DNA of 6,314 bases from Oscillospiraceae bacterium (lineage in GTDB: Bacteria > Bacillota > Clostridia > Oscillospirales > CAG-272), in the NCBI GenBank assembly GCA_009788105.1, contig WQSD01000080.1, positions 1 through 6,314 on the forward strand, read 5' to 3'. The notes beneath the pieces are model-generated. The model was not told the DNA's origin. It searched no databases and saw only the letters and a list, made by a program, of their open reading frames with translations. Every line of letters begins with the position of its first letter. The stretch's first letter is position 1. Position numbers and translations under genes: made by a program. Positions 1-4,803 of this stretch are shown piece after piece.

Positions 1-19
1 AAAGATGTGAGGTGTCGGT

Positions 20-170
20 TGTCTTGTAGGGGCGGGATTCCATGCCCGCCCGATTGTTTTGTGCGTGCCGTTCGGCGGGACGTCGAGGGTGCGTCCCCTA
101 CAGGTGCGGTGGGATACGCACTCCCCCCTGTCCCTGCGGGACATCCCCCCTCGCTGAGCGAAGGGGGCAT
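20..170. repeat. Mosaic of dispersed GC-rich intergenic repeats
   Basis: This stretch has no credible gene. It begins with GTCTTGTAGGGGCGGG, the same 16 bases found at 2518-2533, followed by an arm that folds back (GGGCGGG against CCCGCCC). A block around 95-131 contains CCCTACAGGTGCGGT, close to the CCCTACGGGTGCGGT units at 2642 and 4824. A hairpin at about 145-167 pairs a C-run plus TCGC with GCGA plus a G-run. These look like several short repeat families laid end to end. The open reading frames crossing this stretch lack ribosome binding sites and have repeat-driven composition. Confidence 0.6.
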
Positions 171-190
171 AAGGAAATGTGTGGTGCGAA

Positions 191-220
191 TTTGTTCGTG
201 CGTTTTCGTGCCTGTTCGTG
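191..220. repeat. Three TTCGTG repeats at exact 10-bp spacing
   Basis: TTCGTG occurs at 195-200, 205-210 and 215-220, so the period is exactly 10 bp, about one helical turn. The array ends in GGTTAA. It lies about 45 bp beyond the stop codon of the small Cys-rich gene (266-436), on its 3' side. It may be another dispersed intergenic repeat or a protein-binding array. Nothing in the sequence decides between these. A related TTCGTGAATTTTCGCG string occurs near 2783-2798. Confidence 0.45.
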
Positions 221-265
221 GTTAAATGCTTTCGACCTTTTTCCCATTCCGTTGGAGGTGATTGT

Positions 266-436
266 TCATTTCTTCCCCCGCCCATACAACCGCCTCATCA
301 CCCATTGCAGAAATCCGCCGTCTTTCAGGTTGCAATATTGGGTCTTGCCGTGGCGGTGGGAATGGCGGCACTCCTTGCAGTTTCCGTGGCGTTTGCATTT
401 TAGGTTTGGGCAGGGGCAGTTTGGGTTCGCCATCAT
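266..436 (-). CDS. Small Cys/His-rich protein, possible metal-binding mini-protein
   Basis: This gene encodes 56 residues and is easy to miss because of its size. Its ATG at 436 overlaps the TGA of the upstream coiled-coil gene as ATGA, which suggests translational coupling. A second ATG follows immediately at 433. Six cysteines (7, 9, 14, 20, 23, 35) and four histidines (17, 25, 27, 29) sit in the first 35 residues. The pattern is C-x-C-x4-C-x2-H-G-x-C-x2-C, then H-x-H-x-H and a final C. This could hold one zinc ion or an iron-sulfur centre. The C-terminus is basic (RRLYGRGKK). There is no signal peptide or membrane segment. It resembles small uncharacterised Cys-rich proteins with an RHG-x-C-x-x-C motif in anaerobic Bacillota, but I cannot name the family securely. 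The dense Cys spacing and exact ATGA overlap argue against a chance frame. Function is unknown. Confidence 0.72.
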   Translation of the reverse strand: MMANPNCPCPNLKCKRHGNCKECRHSHRHGKTQYCNLKDGGFLQWVMRRLYGRGKK

Positions 437-924
437 TCCTCATCCCCCTCACCACAGGCTTCCATTGCTTCTTCGGCGGCAGATTGCGCCTCTTCTGCCA
501 TGCTCATTGCTTCTTCTGCCATGACGTACACTTCATCAATCGATGATTTCAGTTGCCGTATCTGTGCTTCAAGCTCTTCGATACGCATTTGCAGCGGATT
601 TGCGGTGACCGCGTTTCGATAATCGGCGATTTCGTCTTTGATTAGCTGAGCGATTTCCGCACGGGCATCTCGGTGCATATCACGCCAGCGATTGTTCACC
701 TCGGTGTCACGCACATCAAGGTCTTTCAGCACTTCGTGGACGTTATCGCCGCCCGCTTGGATTGTCGCCATCAGCTCGTTGTACTCTTTCTGATGTCTTC
801 GCCACACAAGATTGTGGCAATTTTGAGCGATAAGCTCCTCGGCTTCACTGCGCAAAACGATAGGTGGCTTGGCGCTTCCGTTGTAGGCGGGTCTGCTGTT
901 TACCCAATTAGTTGACATTGGCAT
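433..924 (-). CDS. Hypothetical coiled-coil protein with AEEA heptad repeats
   Basis: The product is 163 residues with no recognised enzyme motif. The start at 924 follows a very strong purine-rich ribosome binding site (GGAGGAGGAG, 931-940). A second Met at residue 3 is the alternative. Residues 1-25 look flexible (Asn, Pro and Ser-rich). Residues 26-105 are charged and predicted helical, with a Trp-Arg-Arg segment at 41-43 and an Asn-Arg-Trp-Arg-Asp stretch at 78-82. Residues 110-156 look like a coiled coil. Within it an AEEA unit recurs every seven residues (136, 143, 150). The tail GEGDEE is acidic. No signal peptide or membrane helix is visible, so it is probably cytoplasmic. It overlaps the downstream Cys-rich gene (266-436) by ATGA, so the two are likely made together. 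A structural, scaffold or phage-derived role is possible but unsupported. Confidence 0.75.
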   Translation of the reverse strand: MPMSTNWVNSRPAYNGSAKPPIVLRSEAEELIAQNCHNLVWRRHQKEYNELMATIQAGGDNVHEVLKDLDVRDTEVNNRWRDMHRDARAEIAQLIKDEIADYRNAVTANPLQMRIEELEAQIRQLKSSIDEVYVMAEEAMSMAEEAQSAAEEAMEACGEGDEE

Positions 925-930
925 TTTAGT

Positions 931-940
931 CTCCTCCTCC
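931..940 (-). promoter_or_regulatory. Ribosome binding site of the coiled-coil gene
   Basis: On the minus strand this reads GGAGGAGGAG, ending 6 nt before the ATG at 924. It fixes the start of the coiled-coil gene. It differs from the AACAAAGGA type used by pyrD, argB and argJ. Just upstream, CCGAAATTATCGG (939-951) could form a weak 4-bp hairpin abutting the site. No convincing -35/-10 pair is seen farther upstream, although the stretch 950-975 is AT-rich. Confidence 0.7.
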
Positions 941-1001
941 GATAATTTCGGATAATGAATTTATATTGAATTTCTGCATAACCGCAGGTAATTCCGTGTA
1001 G

Positions 1002-1048
1002 ACCACCCCGTCAGGCTACGCCTGCCACCCCTCCCAGGAGGGGAATTA
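1002..1048 (-). repeat. Left inverted repeat of the DUF559 cassette
   Basis: It begins ACCACCCCGTC and ends GGAGGGGAATTA. Two hairpins lie inside: CAGGC-TAC-GCCTG and CCCCTCC-CA-GGAGGGG. The inner end supplies the last codon region and TAA of the DUF559 relic. The same modular design recurs at 1411-1457, 2414-2458, 6183-6225 and 6248-6300, so this is a dispersed family. Confidence 0.85.
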
Positions 1049-1386
1049 CAACTTTTTTTGCGTAGCAGTATGATTATGTAGCATCAACATTACATTGTTA
1101 ATATCATTGAAAACACTTTCAACAGGAATGCGAATAACTGTAAGCCCAAGACTTGTTAAGTAATTATCGCGTGTTTTATCTTGTTTGTCTTTCAAGCACA
1201 AAAGAAATCTACAATATAATTACCGATAATTTTTTGCCTATCAAAATCATAACCCTTGAATTTTTTCTTATTTACTTGTTGCCAAAACAATACTTCGGAT
1301 AGATTTCTTGCATTTCGTAATTCTTTGGCACGCTCACGAAGTTGTGGATTGAACGGCAATGATTGAATTTTCTTGCGTTCGCGCAT
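1046..1386 (-). pseudogene. DUF559 (restriction-endonuclease-like fold) gene, frameshifted and internally deleted
   Basis: The first 64 residues, from ATG 1386, look like the N-terminus of DUF559 proteins (Vsr-like endonuclease fold): NPQLRERAKELRNARNLSE, then an LFW segment, and IIGNYIVDFFCA. The frame ends at TGA 1192-1194. A second frame starting at 1195 continues the family with KTRDNYLTSLGLTVIRIP and ends at TAA 1046-1048. Family members normally carry about 16-20 residues between these blocks, including a V-I-E-[IV]-D-G-x-x-H core with the predicted active-site acid. That core is absent here. A deletion of roughly 50 bp, not a multiple of three, therefore removed the catalytic centre and broke the frame. 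The leader AACAAAGGA (1397-1405) is intact, 10 nt before the ATG. The relic is probably inactive. The family assignment is from memory of conserved motifs. Confidence 0.82.
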
Positions 1387-1410
1387 TTATTATAAATCCT
1401 TTGTTGTTCT

Positions 1411-1457
1411 TAATTCCCCTCCCAGGAGGGGTGGCAGGCGTAGCCTGACGGGGTGGT
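1411..1457 (+). repeat. Right inverted repeat of the DUF559 cassette
   Basis: It begins TAATTCCCCTCC and ends GACGGGGTGGT. It is the inverted copy of 1002-1048 except for the loop of the CCCCTCC/GGAGGGG stem, which reads CA on the plus strand in both copies instead of being inverted. It ends 4 bp before the pyrD stop codon, so pyrD transcripts run directly into it. Its hairpins could slow transcription or protect the pyrD 3' end, but there is no U-tract typical of an intrinsic terminator. Confidence 0.85.
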
Positions 1458-1461
1458 TAAT

Positions 1462-2379
1462 CTAATGCGCCCCTCCGATAATCTCCGTCAAGCTCGCTAT
1501 CCCATACTTCTCCATCACCTTCGGCAATTCCTCCACAATATCCCTGCACGCATAGGGATTCACCAGATTCGCCGTGCCGACTTGCACAGCGGTCGCACCT
1601 GCCAGCATCATCTCCACCACGTCGCGGGCAGAACTCACGCCGCCCATACCGATGATGGGAATGCTCACAGCAGAGTACACCTGATACACAATCCGCAGGG
1701 CGACAGGGAAGATTGCAGGACCGCTGAAGCCCCCCATCTTGTTCGCCAGTACAGGCCTCCGTGTGCGTGGGTCGATTCTCATGCCCAGCAGGGTGTTGAT
1801 GAGGGATAGCCCGTCCGCCCCCGCCGATTCGCAAGCCTTCGCCACCGACACAATGTCGGTCACGTTTGGCGTGAGTTTGATGTACAGCGGTTTGGTGGTG
1901 ACGGCACGCACCGCCGCGGTGATTTCCGCCGCCGTTTTCGGGTCTGTGCCAAAGGCATGACCGCCGTCTTTCACGTTGGGGCAACTGATGTTTAGCTCGA
2001 TGATGTCGATGTCTGCGCATCCATCCGCAAGGGTCACGCAATGGACGTACTCCTCCAACGAAAAGCCGCAGATGTTGGCGATAATCGCTCCGCTGTACAC
2101 GCTTCGGAGTTTGGGAATTTCGGTGGCAAGTACCGCATCAATCCCCGGATTTTGCAACCCGACAGAGTTCAGCATTCCTGCGTAGCATTCGGCGGCACGT
2201 GGGGTAGGGTTGCCAAAACGAGCCTCCTTGGTCGTGCCTTTGATGGAGATGCCCCCAAGGATGCCAATGTCGTAAATGGGGTTGTACACAGGGAATTCGT
2301 AGCCGAACCCGAACGTGCCAGAGGCGGGAATTATGGGGGATTTTAGGGTGATGCCTGATAGGGTAGTGGTGATGTTCAT
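1462..2379 (-). CDS. pyrD: Dihydroorotate dehydrogenase, class 1B catalytic subunit
   Basis: The 305-residue product is full length for the family. It oxidises dihydroorotate to orotate, the fourth step of pyrimidine synthesis, in the cytoplasm. Class 1B enzymes use an FMN-bearing PyrD subunit with a PyrK iron-sulfur/FAD partner that passes electrons to NAD. Visible motifs are PASGTFGFG (18-26), SIKGTT with flavin-contacting Lys47, NISCPNV (130-136) with Cys133 as the class 1 catalytic base, YIKLTPNV (166-173) with Lys168, and INT (194-196). The C-terminal phosphate-binding part is seen in IPIIGMGGVSS (240-250) and GTANL (268-272). The start at 2379 follows AACAAAGGA with a 9-nt gap. No pyrK or other pyr gene is in the window, so the partner must be elsewhere. 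The DUF559 cassette abuts the 3' end, and a paired hairpin repeat lies 35 bp upstream of the start. Confidence 0.95.
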   Translation of the reverse strand: MNITTTLSGITLKSPIIPASGTFGFGYEFPVYNPIYDIGILGGISIKGTTKEARFGNPTPRAAECYAGMLNSVGLQNPGIDAVLATEIPKLRSVYSGAIIANICGFSLEEYVHCVTLADGCADIDIIELNISCPNVKDGGHAFGTDPKTAAEITAAVRAVTTKPLYIKLTPNVTDIVSVAKACESAGADGLSLINTLLGMRIDPRTRRPVLANKMGGFSGPAIFPVALRIVYQVYSAVSIPIIGMGGVSSARDVVEMMLAGATAVQVGTANLVNPYACRDIVEELPKVMEKYGIASLTEIIGGAH

Positions 2380-2388
2380 GGTGTGGTT

Positions 2389-2397
2389 TCCTTTGTT
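2389..2397 (-). promoter_or_regulatory. pyrD ribosome binding site, AACAAAGGA type
   Basis: AACAAAGGA on the minus strand ends 9 nt before the pyrD ATG at 2379. The same nine bases precede argJ (6159-6167), argB (4127-4135, with one extra A upstream) and the DUF559 relic (1397-1405). The AAAGGA part fits the anti-Shine-Dalgarno sequence. The AAC extension is shared by all four genes and may be more than chance. Confidence 0.65.
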
Positions 2398-2413
2398 AAT
2401 ATGAATGTTTTCG

Positions 2414-2490
2414 TAATTCCCCTCCTGTGGAGGGGTGCGGTGTAGCCGCGGGGTGGTTCAGCGGTATTTTAGCGACAGCGAACCACCCCG
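2414..2490. repeat. Paired hairpin repeat upstream of pyrD
   Basis: The left half (2414-2458) runs from TAATTCCCCTCC to CGGGGTGGTT, with hairpins CCCCTCC-TGT-GGAGGGG and CGG-TGTAG-CCG. A 22-nt spacer containing AGCGGTATTTTAGCGACAGC (2460-2479) follows. An inverted AACCACCCCG (2481-2490) then pairs perfectly with CGGGGTGGTT (2449-2458). The right half is truncated after this. The left half is the same module that borders the DUF559 relic. Whether it holds the pyrD promoter is unclear. On the minus strand the spacer carries TAAAAT, but no good -35 is at the right distance. Confidence 0.8.
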
Positions 2491-2522
2491 TCTTGCCGTC
2501 TATGTTTGGTTTGTGTTGTCTT

Positions 2523-2826
2523 GTAGGGGCGGGCATTGCCCGTCCGTTTGTGCGGTGCATATCATTTGTATCGGGCGGAGGCAAGCCCCGCCCCTACAGG
2601 GTTTTGGCTGTGTCGATAGTCGGGCAACCGAGGACGGTAGCCCCTACGGGTGCGGTACGCCCTTGACCTTAGCCCTCTTTGTGAAAGAGGGTGGATTGCG
2701 ACTGTCCTTGTCGCAAGACGGGTGTTTTGTCTGCCCCGTTAGGCGGGCGGGTGAACCCCGCCCCTACGAGTTCAGTTGTATCGTTCGTGAATTTTCGCGC
2801 CAGCCTGCCCCGCACTTGATGCGGGG
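2523..2826. repeat. Mosaic island of short intergenic repeats; no gene seen
   Basis: GTAGGGGCGGG (2523-2533) faces inverted copies CCCCGCCCCTAC at 2586-2597 and 2756-2767. A 29-bp unit at 2642-2670 (CCCTACGGGTGCGGT then CGCCCTTGACCTT) recurs at 4824-4852 with one mismatch. Perfect hairpins are CCCTCTTT-GTG-AAAGAGGG (2673-2691) and CCCCGCA-CTTGA-TGCGGGG (2808-2826). The open frames across this region lack ribosome binding sites and known motifs, so the stretch from 2491 to 2855 appears to be non-coding. Confidence 0.7.
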
Positions 2827-2855
2827 TGGTAAATTTGCCCTTGACCTTCTTTTCT

Positions 2856-3166
2856 CAAGCCTAATCACCAACACAATTGCTGGCTGTACGGGGTCGCTCA
2901 CGCATTCCGGACGACTTCGTTTCCGAAAAAGTGCAAAAAACGCATTTCAAGAAAATACTAAGATGTTTTGTGGTCAATCATGCTTCAACCTCGTTTTTCA
3001 GAACATTTCGCAAGCCTAACCACCAACACAACTGCTGGCTGTATGGGGTCGCTCACGCATTCCGGACGACTTCGTTTCCGAAAAAGTGCAAAAAAACGCA
3101 CTTCAAGAAAATACTAAGATGTTTTGTGGTCAATCATGCTTCAACCTCGTTTTTCAGATTTTTTTG
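2856..3166. repeat. 155-bp tandem direct duplication
   Basis: Copy 1 covers 2856-3010 and copy 2 covers 3011-3166, directly abutting. Over the first roughly 145 bases they differ by four substitutions and one extra A in an A-run (A6 against A7). They diverge in the last ten bases. The unit starts CAAGCCTAA and ends near CCTCGTTTTTCAGA. Low divergence suggests a recent duplication or ongoing homogenisation. The A-run length change puts a frameshift between copies, which argues against coding. No ribosome binding site or known domain is seen in either strand. It lies between pyrD and the 3' end of argB. Confidence 0.85.
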
Positions 3167-3203
3167 CAACCATTGCTACGCAACGGAAAAACTTGCAAAA
3201 AAT

Positions 3204-3240
3204 TCTGAAAAATTCGCTACAGCGACTGCGTCGCTATTCG
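3204..3240 (-). terminator. Possible terminator after argB
   Basis: On the minus strand, about 24 bp past the argB stop, the perfect hairpin AGCGAC-GCA-GTCGCT (3221-3235) is followed by GTAGCGAATTTTTCAG. The U-run begins several bases after the stem, so it is a weak match to an intrinsic terminator. A further TTTTTTGC run follows downstream. Confidence 0.4.
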
Positions 3241-3258
3241 CCGAGGCATTCAGCACAT

Positions 3259-4116
3259 TCACCTAACAAACATCGTCCCCACACCCTCGTCGGTCAGCAC
3301 TTCCATCAGAATGGAGTGAGGCACACGCCCGTCCAGGATGAACACCTTTTTCACCCCGCCACGGATGGCGTCAATACAGCACCGCACCTTTGGTATCATG
3401 CCACCGCAGATTGTGCCGTCCGCCTGCATCTGTTCCGCTTTGGCGATGCTCACATTGGTGATAATGCTTTCGGGGTCGTCCTTGTCACGGAGCAGCCCGG
3501 GAATGTCAGACATCAGGAGCAAACTCTCCGCCCCAAGTGCCGAGGCAACAGCCTGTGCAACCGTGTCAGCGTTGATATTATACCCCACCGCCTCCCCTTT
3601 GCCGAAGCCGACAGAGGAAATAACAGGAATATACCCGCAGTCAAGCAGGTCACGAATGACACCAACGTCAGTTTCCTCCACATTACCCACATAGCCAAGG
3701 CGAGGGTCGGCAGGGGTGGCGGAAATCATGTTGCCGTCCATACCGCACAGCCCCACAGCCCGCCCGCCTTTGCGCCCAATAAGATTCACAAGGCTCTTGT
3801 TCACCTTGCCGCACAGCACCATTTGCACAATTTCGGCGGTTTCCTCGTCGGTCACACGCAAACCGTCCACAAATTCGGTGGTTTTGCCCATTTTGTCAAG
3901 GGTCGCCGAAATTTCCGGCCCGCCCCCATGGACAAGCACCACCTTGATGCCGATATACGCCAGCAGAACAATGTCGTGCATCACGTTTTCTTTCAGGGTT
4001 TCGTTGAGCATGGCGTTGCCGCCGTATTTGACCACAATGGTCTTGCCTTTGTACTCGCGTATGTAGGGCAGGGCGCGGGCAAGAATGCCGGCGGATTGTT
4101 CTTTTGTTGGTGTCAT
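3259..4116 (-). CDS. argB: Acetylglutamate kinase
   Basis: The product is 285 residues from ATG 4116 and is cytoplasmic. It phosphorylates N-acetylglutamate with ATP, the second step of arginine synthesis. Amino-acid-kinase motifs are VVKYGGNAM (28-36) with Lys30, VLVHGGGPEI (60-69), GLRVTDEET (85-93) with substrate-binding Arg87, YNINADTVA (179-187), LMSDIPGLL (201-209) and GGMIPKV (238-244) with catalytic Lys243. The N-terminal helix ILARALPYIREYKGKT resembles that of arginine-inhibited hexameric enzymes, which fits a cyclic pathway with ArgJ. A GTG at 4155 would add 13 residues. The ATG is preferred because AACAAAGGA (4127-4135) ends 10 nt before it and the extension (GVSKTKTKETPP) is not family-like. 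argJ lies upstream on the same strand but is separated by an opposing lipoprotein gene, so the two are probably not one transcript. Confidence 0.95.
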   Translation of the reverse strand: MTPTKEQSAGILARALPYIREYKGKTIVVKYGGNAMLNETLKENVMHDIVLLAYIGIKVVLVHGGGPEISATLDKMGKTTEFVDGLRVTDEETAEIVQMVLCGKVNKSLVNLIGRKGGRAVGLCGMDGNMISATPADPRLGYVGNVEETDVGVIRDLLDCGYIPVISSVGFGKGEAVGYNINADTVAQAVASALGAESLLLMSDIPGLLRDKDDPESIITNVSIAKAEQMQADGTICGGMIPKVRCCIDAIRGGVKKVFILDGRVPHSILMEVLTDEGVGTMFVR

Positions 4117-4126
4117 GGGAGGGGTT

Positions 4127-4135
4127 TCCTTTGTT
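4127..4135 (-). promoter_or_regulatory. argB ribosome binding site that decides the start
   Basis: AAAACAAAGGA on the minus strand ends 10 nt before ATG 4116. It matches the site before pyrD, argJ and the DUF559 relic, and therefore supports ATG 4116 over the upstream GTG at 4155, which has only CCCCCGCAAAA-type sequence and no purine-rich site ahead of it. Confidence 0.65.
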
Positions 4136-4154
4136 TTGGTTTTGGATACCCCCA

Positions 4155-4211
4155 CCCCCGCAAAAATAATTTCAGACTTTTTTCAACATACCTATTGACA
4201 TTTTGCGGGGG
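4155..4211. repeat. 11-bp perfect inverted repeat across the divergent argB/lipoprotein region
   Basis: CCCCCGCAAAA (4155-4165) is the exact inverse complement of TTTTGCGGGGG (4201-4211), with 35 bp between. The right arm lies inside the spacer of the lipoprotein promoter and the left arm lies in the argB leader. It could be a two-site operator, an mRNA hairpin in the argB leader if transcription starts beyond 4211, or a chance product of the G and C runs. Confidence 0.6.
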
Positions 4212-4222
4212 GGGTGTATAAT
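4195..4222 (+). promoter_or_regulatory. Consensus housekeeping promoter with a G8 spacer tract
   Basis: TTGACA (4195-4200) and TATAAT (4217-4222) both match the consensus perfectly and are 16 bp apart. The spacer contains eight consecutive G residues (4207-4214). A transcript would start near 4229-4231, leaving a leader of about 20 nt before the lipoprotein ribosome binding site and start. A one-base gain in the G-run would give the optimal 17-bp spacing. Confidence 0.88.
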
Positions 4223-4248
4223 AGTGGTAATAAACTTTTGGAGGTGAA

Positions 4249-4758
4249 ATGATGAAAAAATTCATTTCGATTATGTTAGTTGTACTTATGTTGGCTTTAG
4301 TAGGTGTTGGATTGATGGGATGTGATGGGGGCGAATCTGTCGGAGGCCGAGACAATGTTGGGTTAAATGACAGGGTTGTGCTACGCGATGTCGCCATCAC
4401 CGCAGAAACAATTGTGATAGTTGAACCAGCGAGCGAGTTTGGAAGACCAAGCGAAGGCAATAAGTTTGTTGGGGTTCGCTTTAGAATCGAAAATACTTCA
4501 AATTCTACTCGAAACGTTAGTAGTTTAATGGAATTTGAAACCTTTGTTTCTGGCACTTCGTTATCATGGTCAATAGCCGCAGATATGGCTAATCCAGGCG
4601 AGTCGTTGAATGGTGCCATTTTGGCTGGTTATTCAATGGTAGGGTATTTGATGTTTGAAGTATCTGAAGGTACTGAAAGCGTTAGGATTAGATATAATCC
4701 TGATTTACTCAGAGAGCGTGACCTTACATGGTTTGTTTTGGATGTTCCTTCATCATAG
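4249..4758 (+). CDS. Predicted lipoprotein with a DUF4352-like domain
   Basis: The product is 169 residues. Residues 1-25 form a lipoprotein signal: MMKK, a hydrophobic stretch (FISIMLVVLMLALVGVG), and the lipobox L-M-G-C with Cys25 as the predicted lipidated residue. A Gly/Ser/Asp-rich linker runs to about residue 38. The rest looks like the immunoglobulin-like DUF4352 fold: VGVRFRIENTSNSTRNVSS, then LSWSIAADMANPGESLNGAI, then MVGYLMFEVSEGTESVRIRY. Such domains occur in many surface lipoproteins, and their function is generally unknown. GGAGGTGA (4240-4247) is 4 nt from ATG 4249 and 7 nt from ATG 4252, so the second Met may be the true start. The gene has its own consensus promoter and strong terminator. 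It sits against the direction of the flanking arg genes, and its coding sequence is visibly AT-richer than theirs. Late insertion into an arg cluster is inferred. Confidence 0.88.
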   Translation: MMKKFISIMLVVLMLALVGVGLMGCDGGESVGGRDNVGLNDRVVLRDVAITAETIVIVEPASEFGRPSEGNKFVGVRFRIENTSNSTRNVSSLMEFETFVSGTSLSWSIAADMANPGESLNGAILAGYSMVGYLMFEVSEGTESVRIRYNPDLLRERDLTWFVLDVPSS

Positions 4759-4764
4759 CTTTCC

Positions 4765-4799
4765 AAAAACCAAGACTTCGGTCTTGGTTTTTGTTTTTG
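4765..4799 (+). terminator. Strong intrinsic terminator, probably bidirectional
   Basis: AAAAACCAAGAC (4765-4776) and GTCTTGGTTTTT (4781-4792) form a perfect 12-bp stem around a TTCG tetraloop, and T-rich sequence follows (to 4799). It starts 6 bp after the lipoprotein stop. Because A-runs flank the stem, the minus strand also reads stem then GTTTTT, so it could stop argJ transcripts coming the other way. Confidence 0.92.
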
Positions 4800-4803
4800 T
4801 GAA

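Larger units (their letters stand above)
1002..1457. mobile_element. Candidate cassette: DUF559 relic bounded by 47-bp inverted repeats
   Basis: The unit is 456 bp. Its ends (1002-1048 and 1411-1457) are inverted copies matching at 45 of 47 bases. The only differences are the two loop bases of an internal hairpin. The DUF559-type relic fills the space exactly: its final in-frame TAA (1046-1048) lies in the left repeat, and its ATG at 1386 is 24 bp inside the right repeat. I see no target-site duplication. The unit lies 4 bp beyond the pyrD stop and about 77 bp upstream of the coiled-coil start. No transposase is present, so mobility is an inference from the symmetric architecture. The alternative is a resident gene flanked by two independently inserted intergenic repeats. 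Confidence 0.5.

Noticed and set aside
222..455. 77-codon minus-strand frame overlapping the small Cys-rich gene
   Set aside because: The frame is Pro- and Lys-rich without known motifs. The alternative frame from 436 has the ordered Cys/His pattern and an ATGA junction.
939..975. Possible ARG box or operator (AATGAATTTATATTGAA) upstream of the coiled-coil gene
   Set aside because: It lacks the inverted TGAAT/ATTCA symmetry expected for an ArgR site and is not near an arg gene.
995..1463. Target-site duplication around the DUF559 cassette
   Set aside because: Flanks (GTGTAG on the left, TAATCT on the right) share no convincing direct repeat.
2435..3266. Plus-strand open frames of 194 and 129 codons across the repeat region
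   Set aside because: They lack ribosome binding sites, run through non-coding repeats, and the 155-bp duplication changes frame between copies.
4166..4200. argB promoter using TTGAAA on the minus strand (4181-4186)
   Set aside because: No acceptable -10 hexamer lies 15-19 bp downstream. The position there reads TTGCGG.
3124..4221. 365-codon plus-strand frame opposite argB
   Set aside because: It is the antisense shadow of argB, His- and Asn-rich from reversed codons, with no ribosome binding site.
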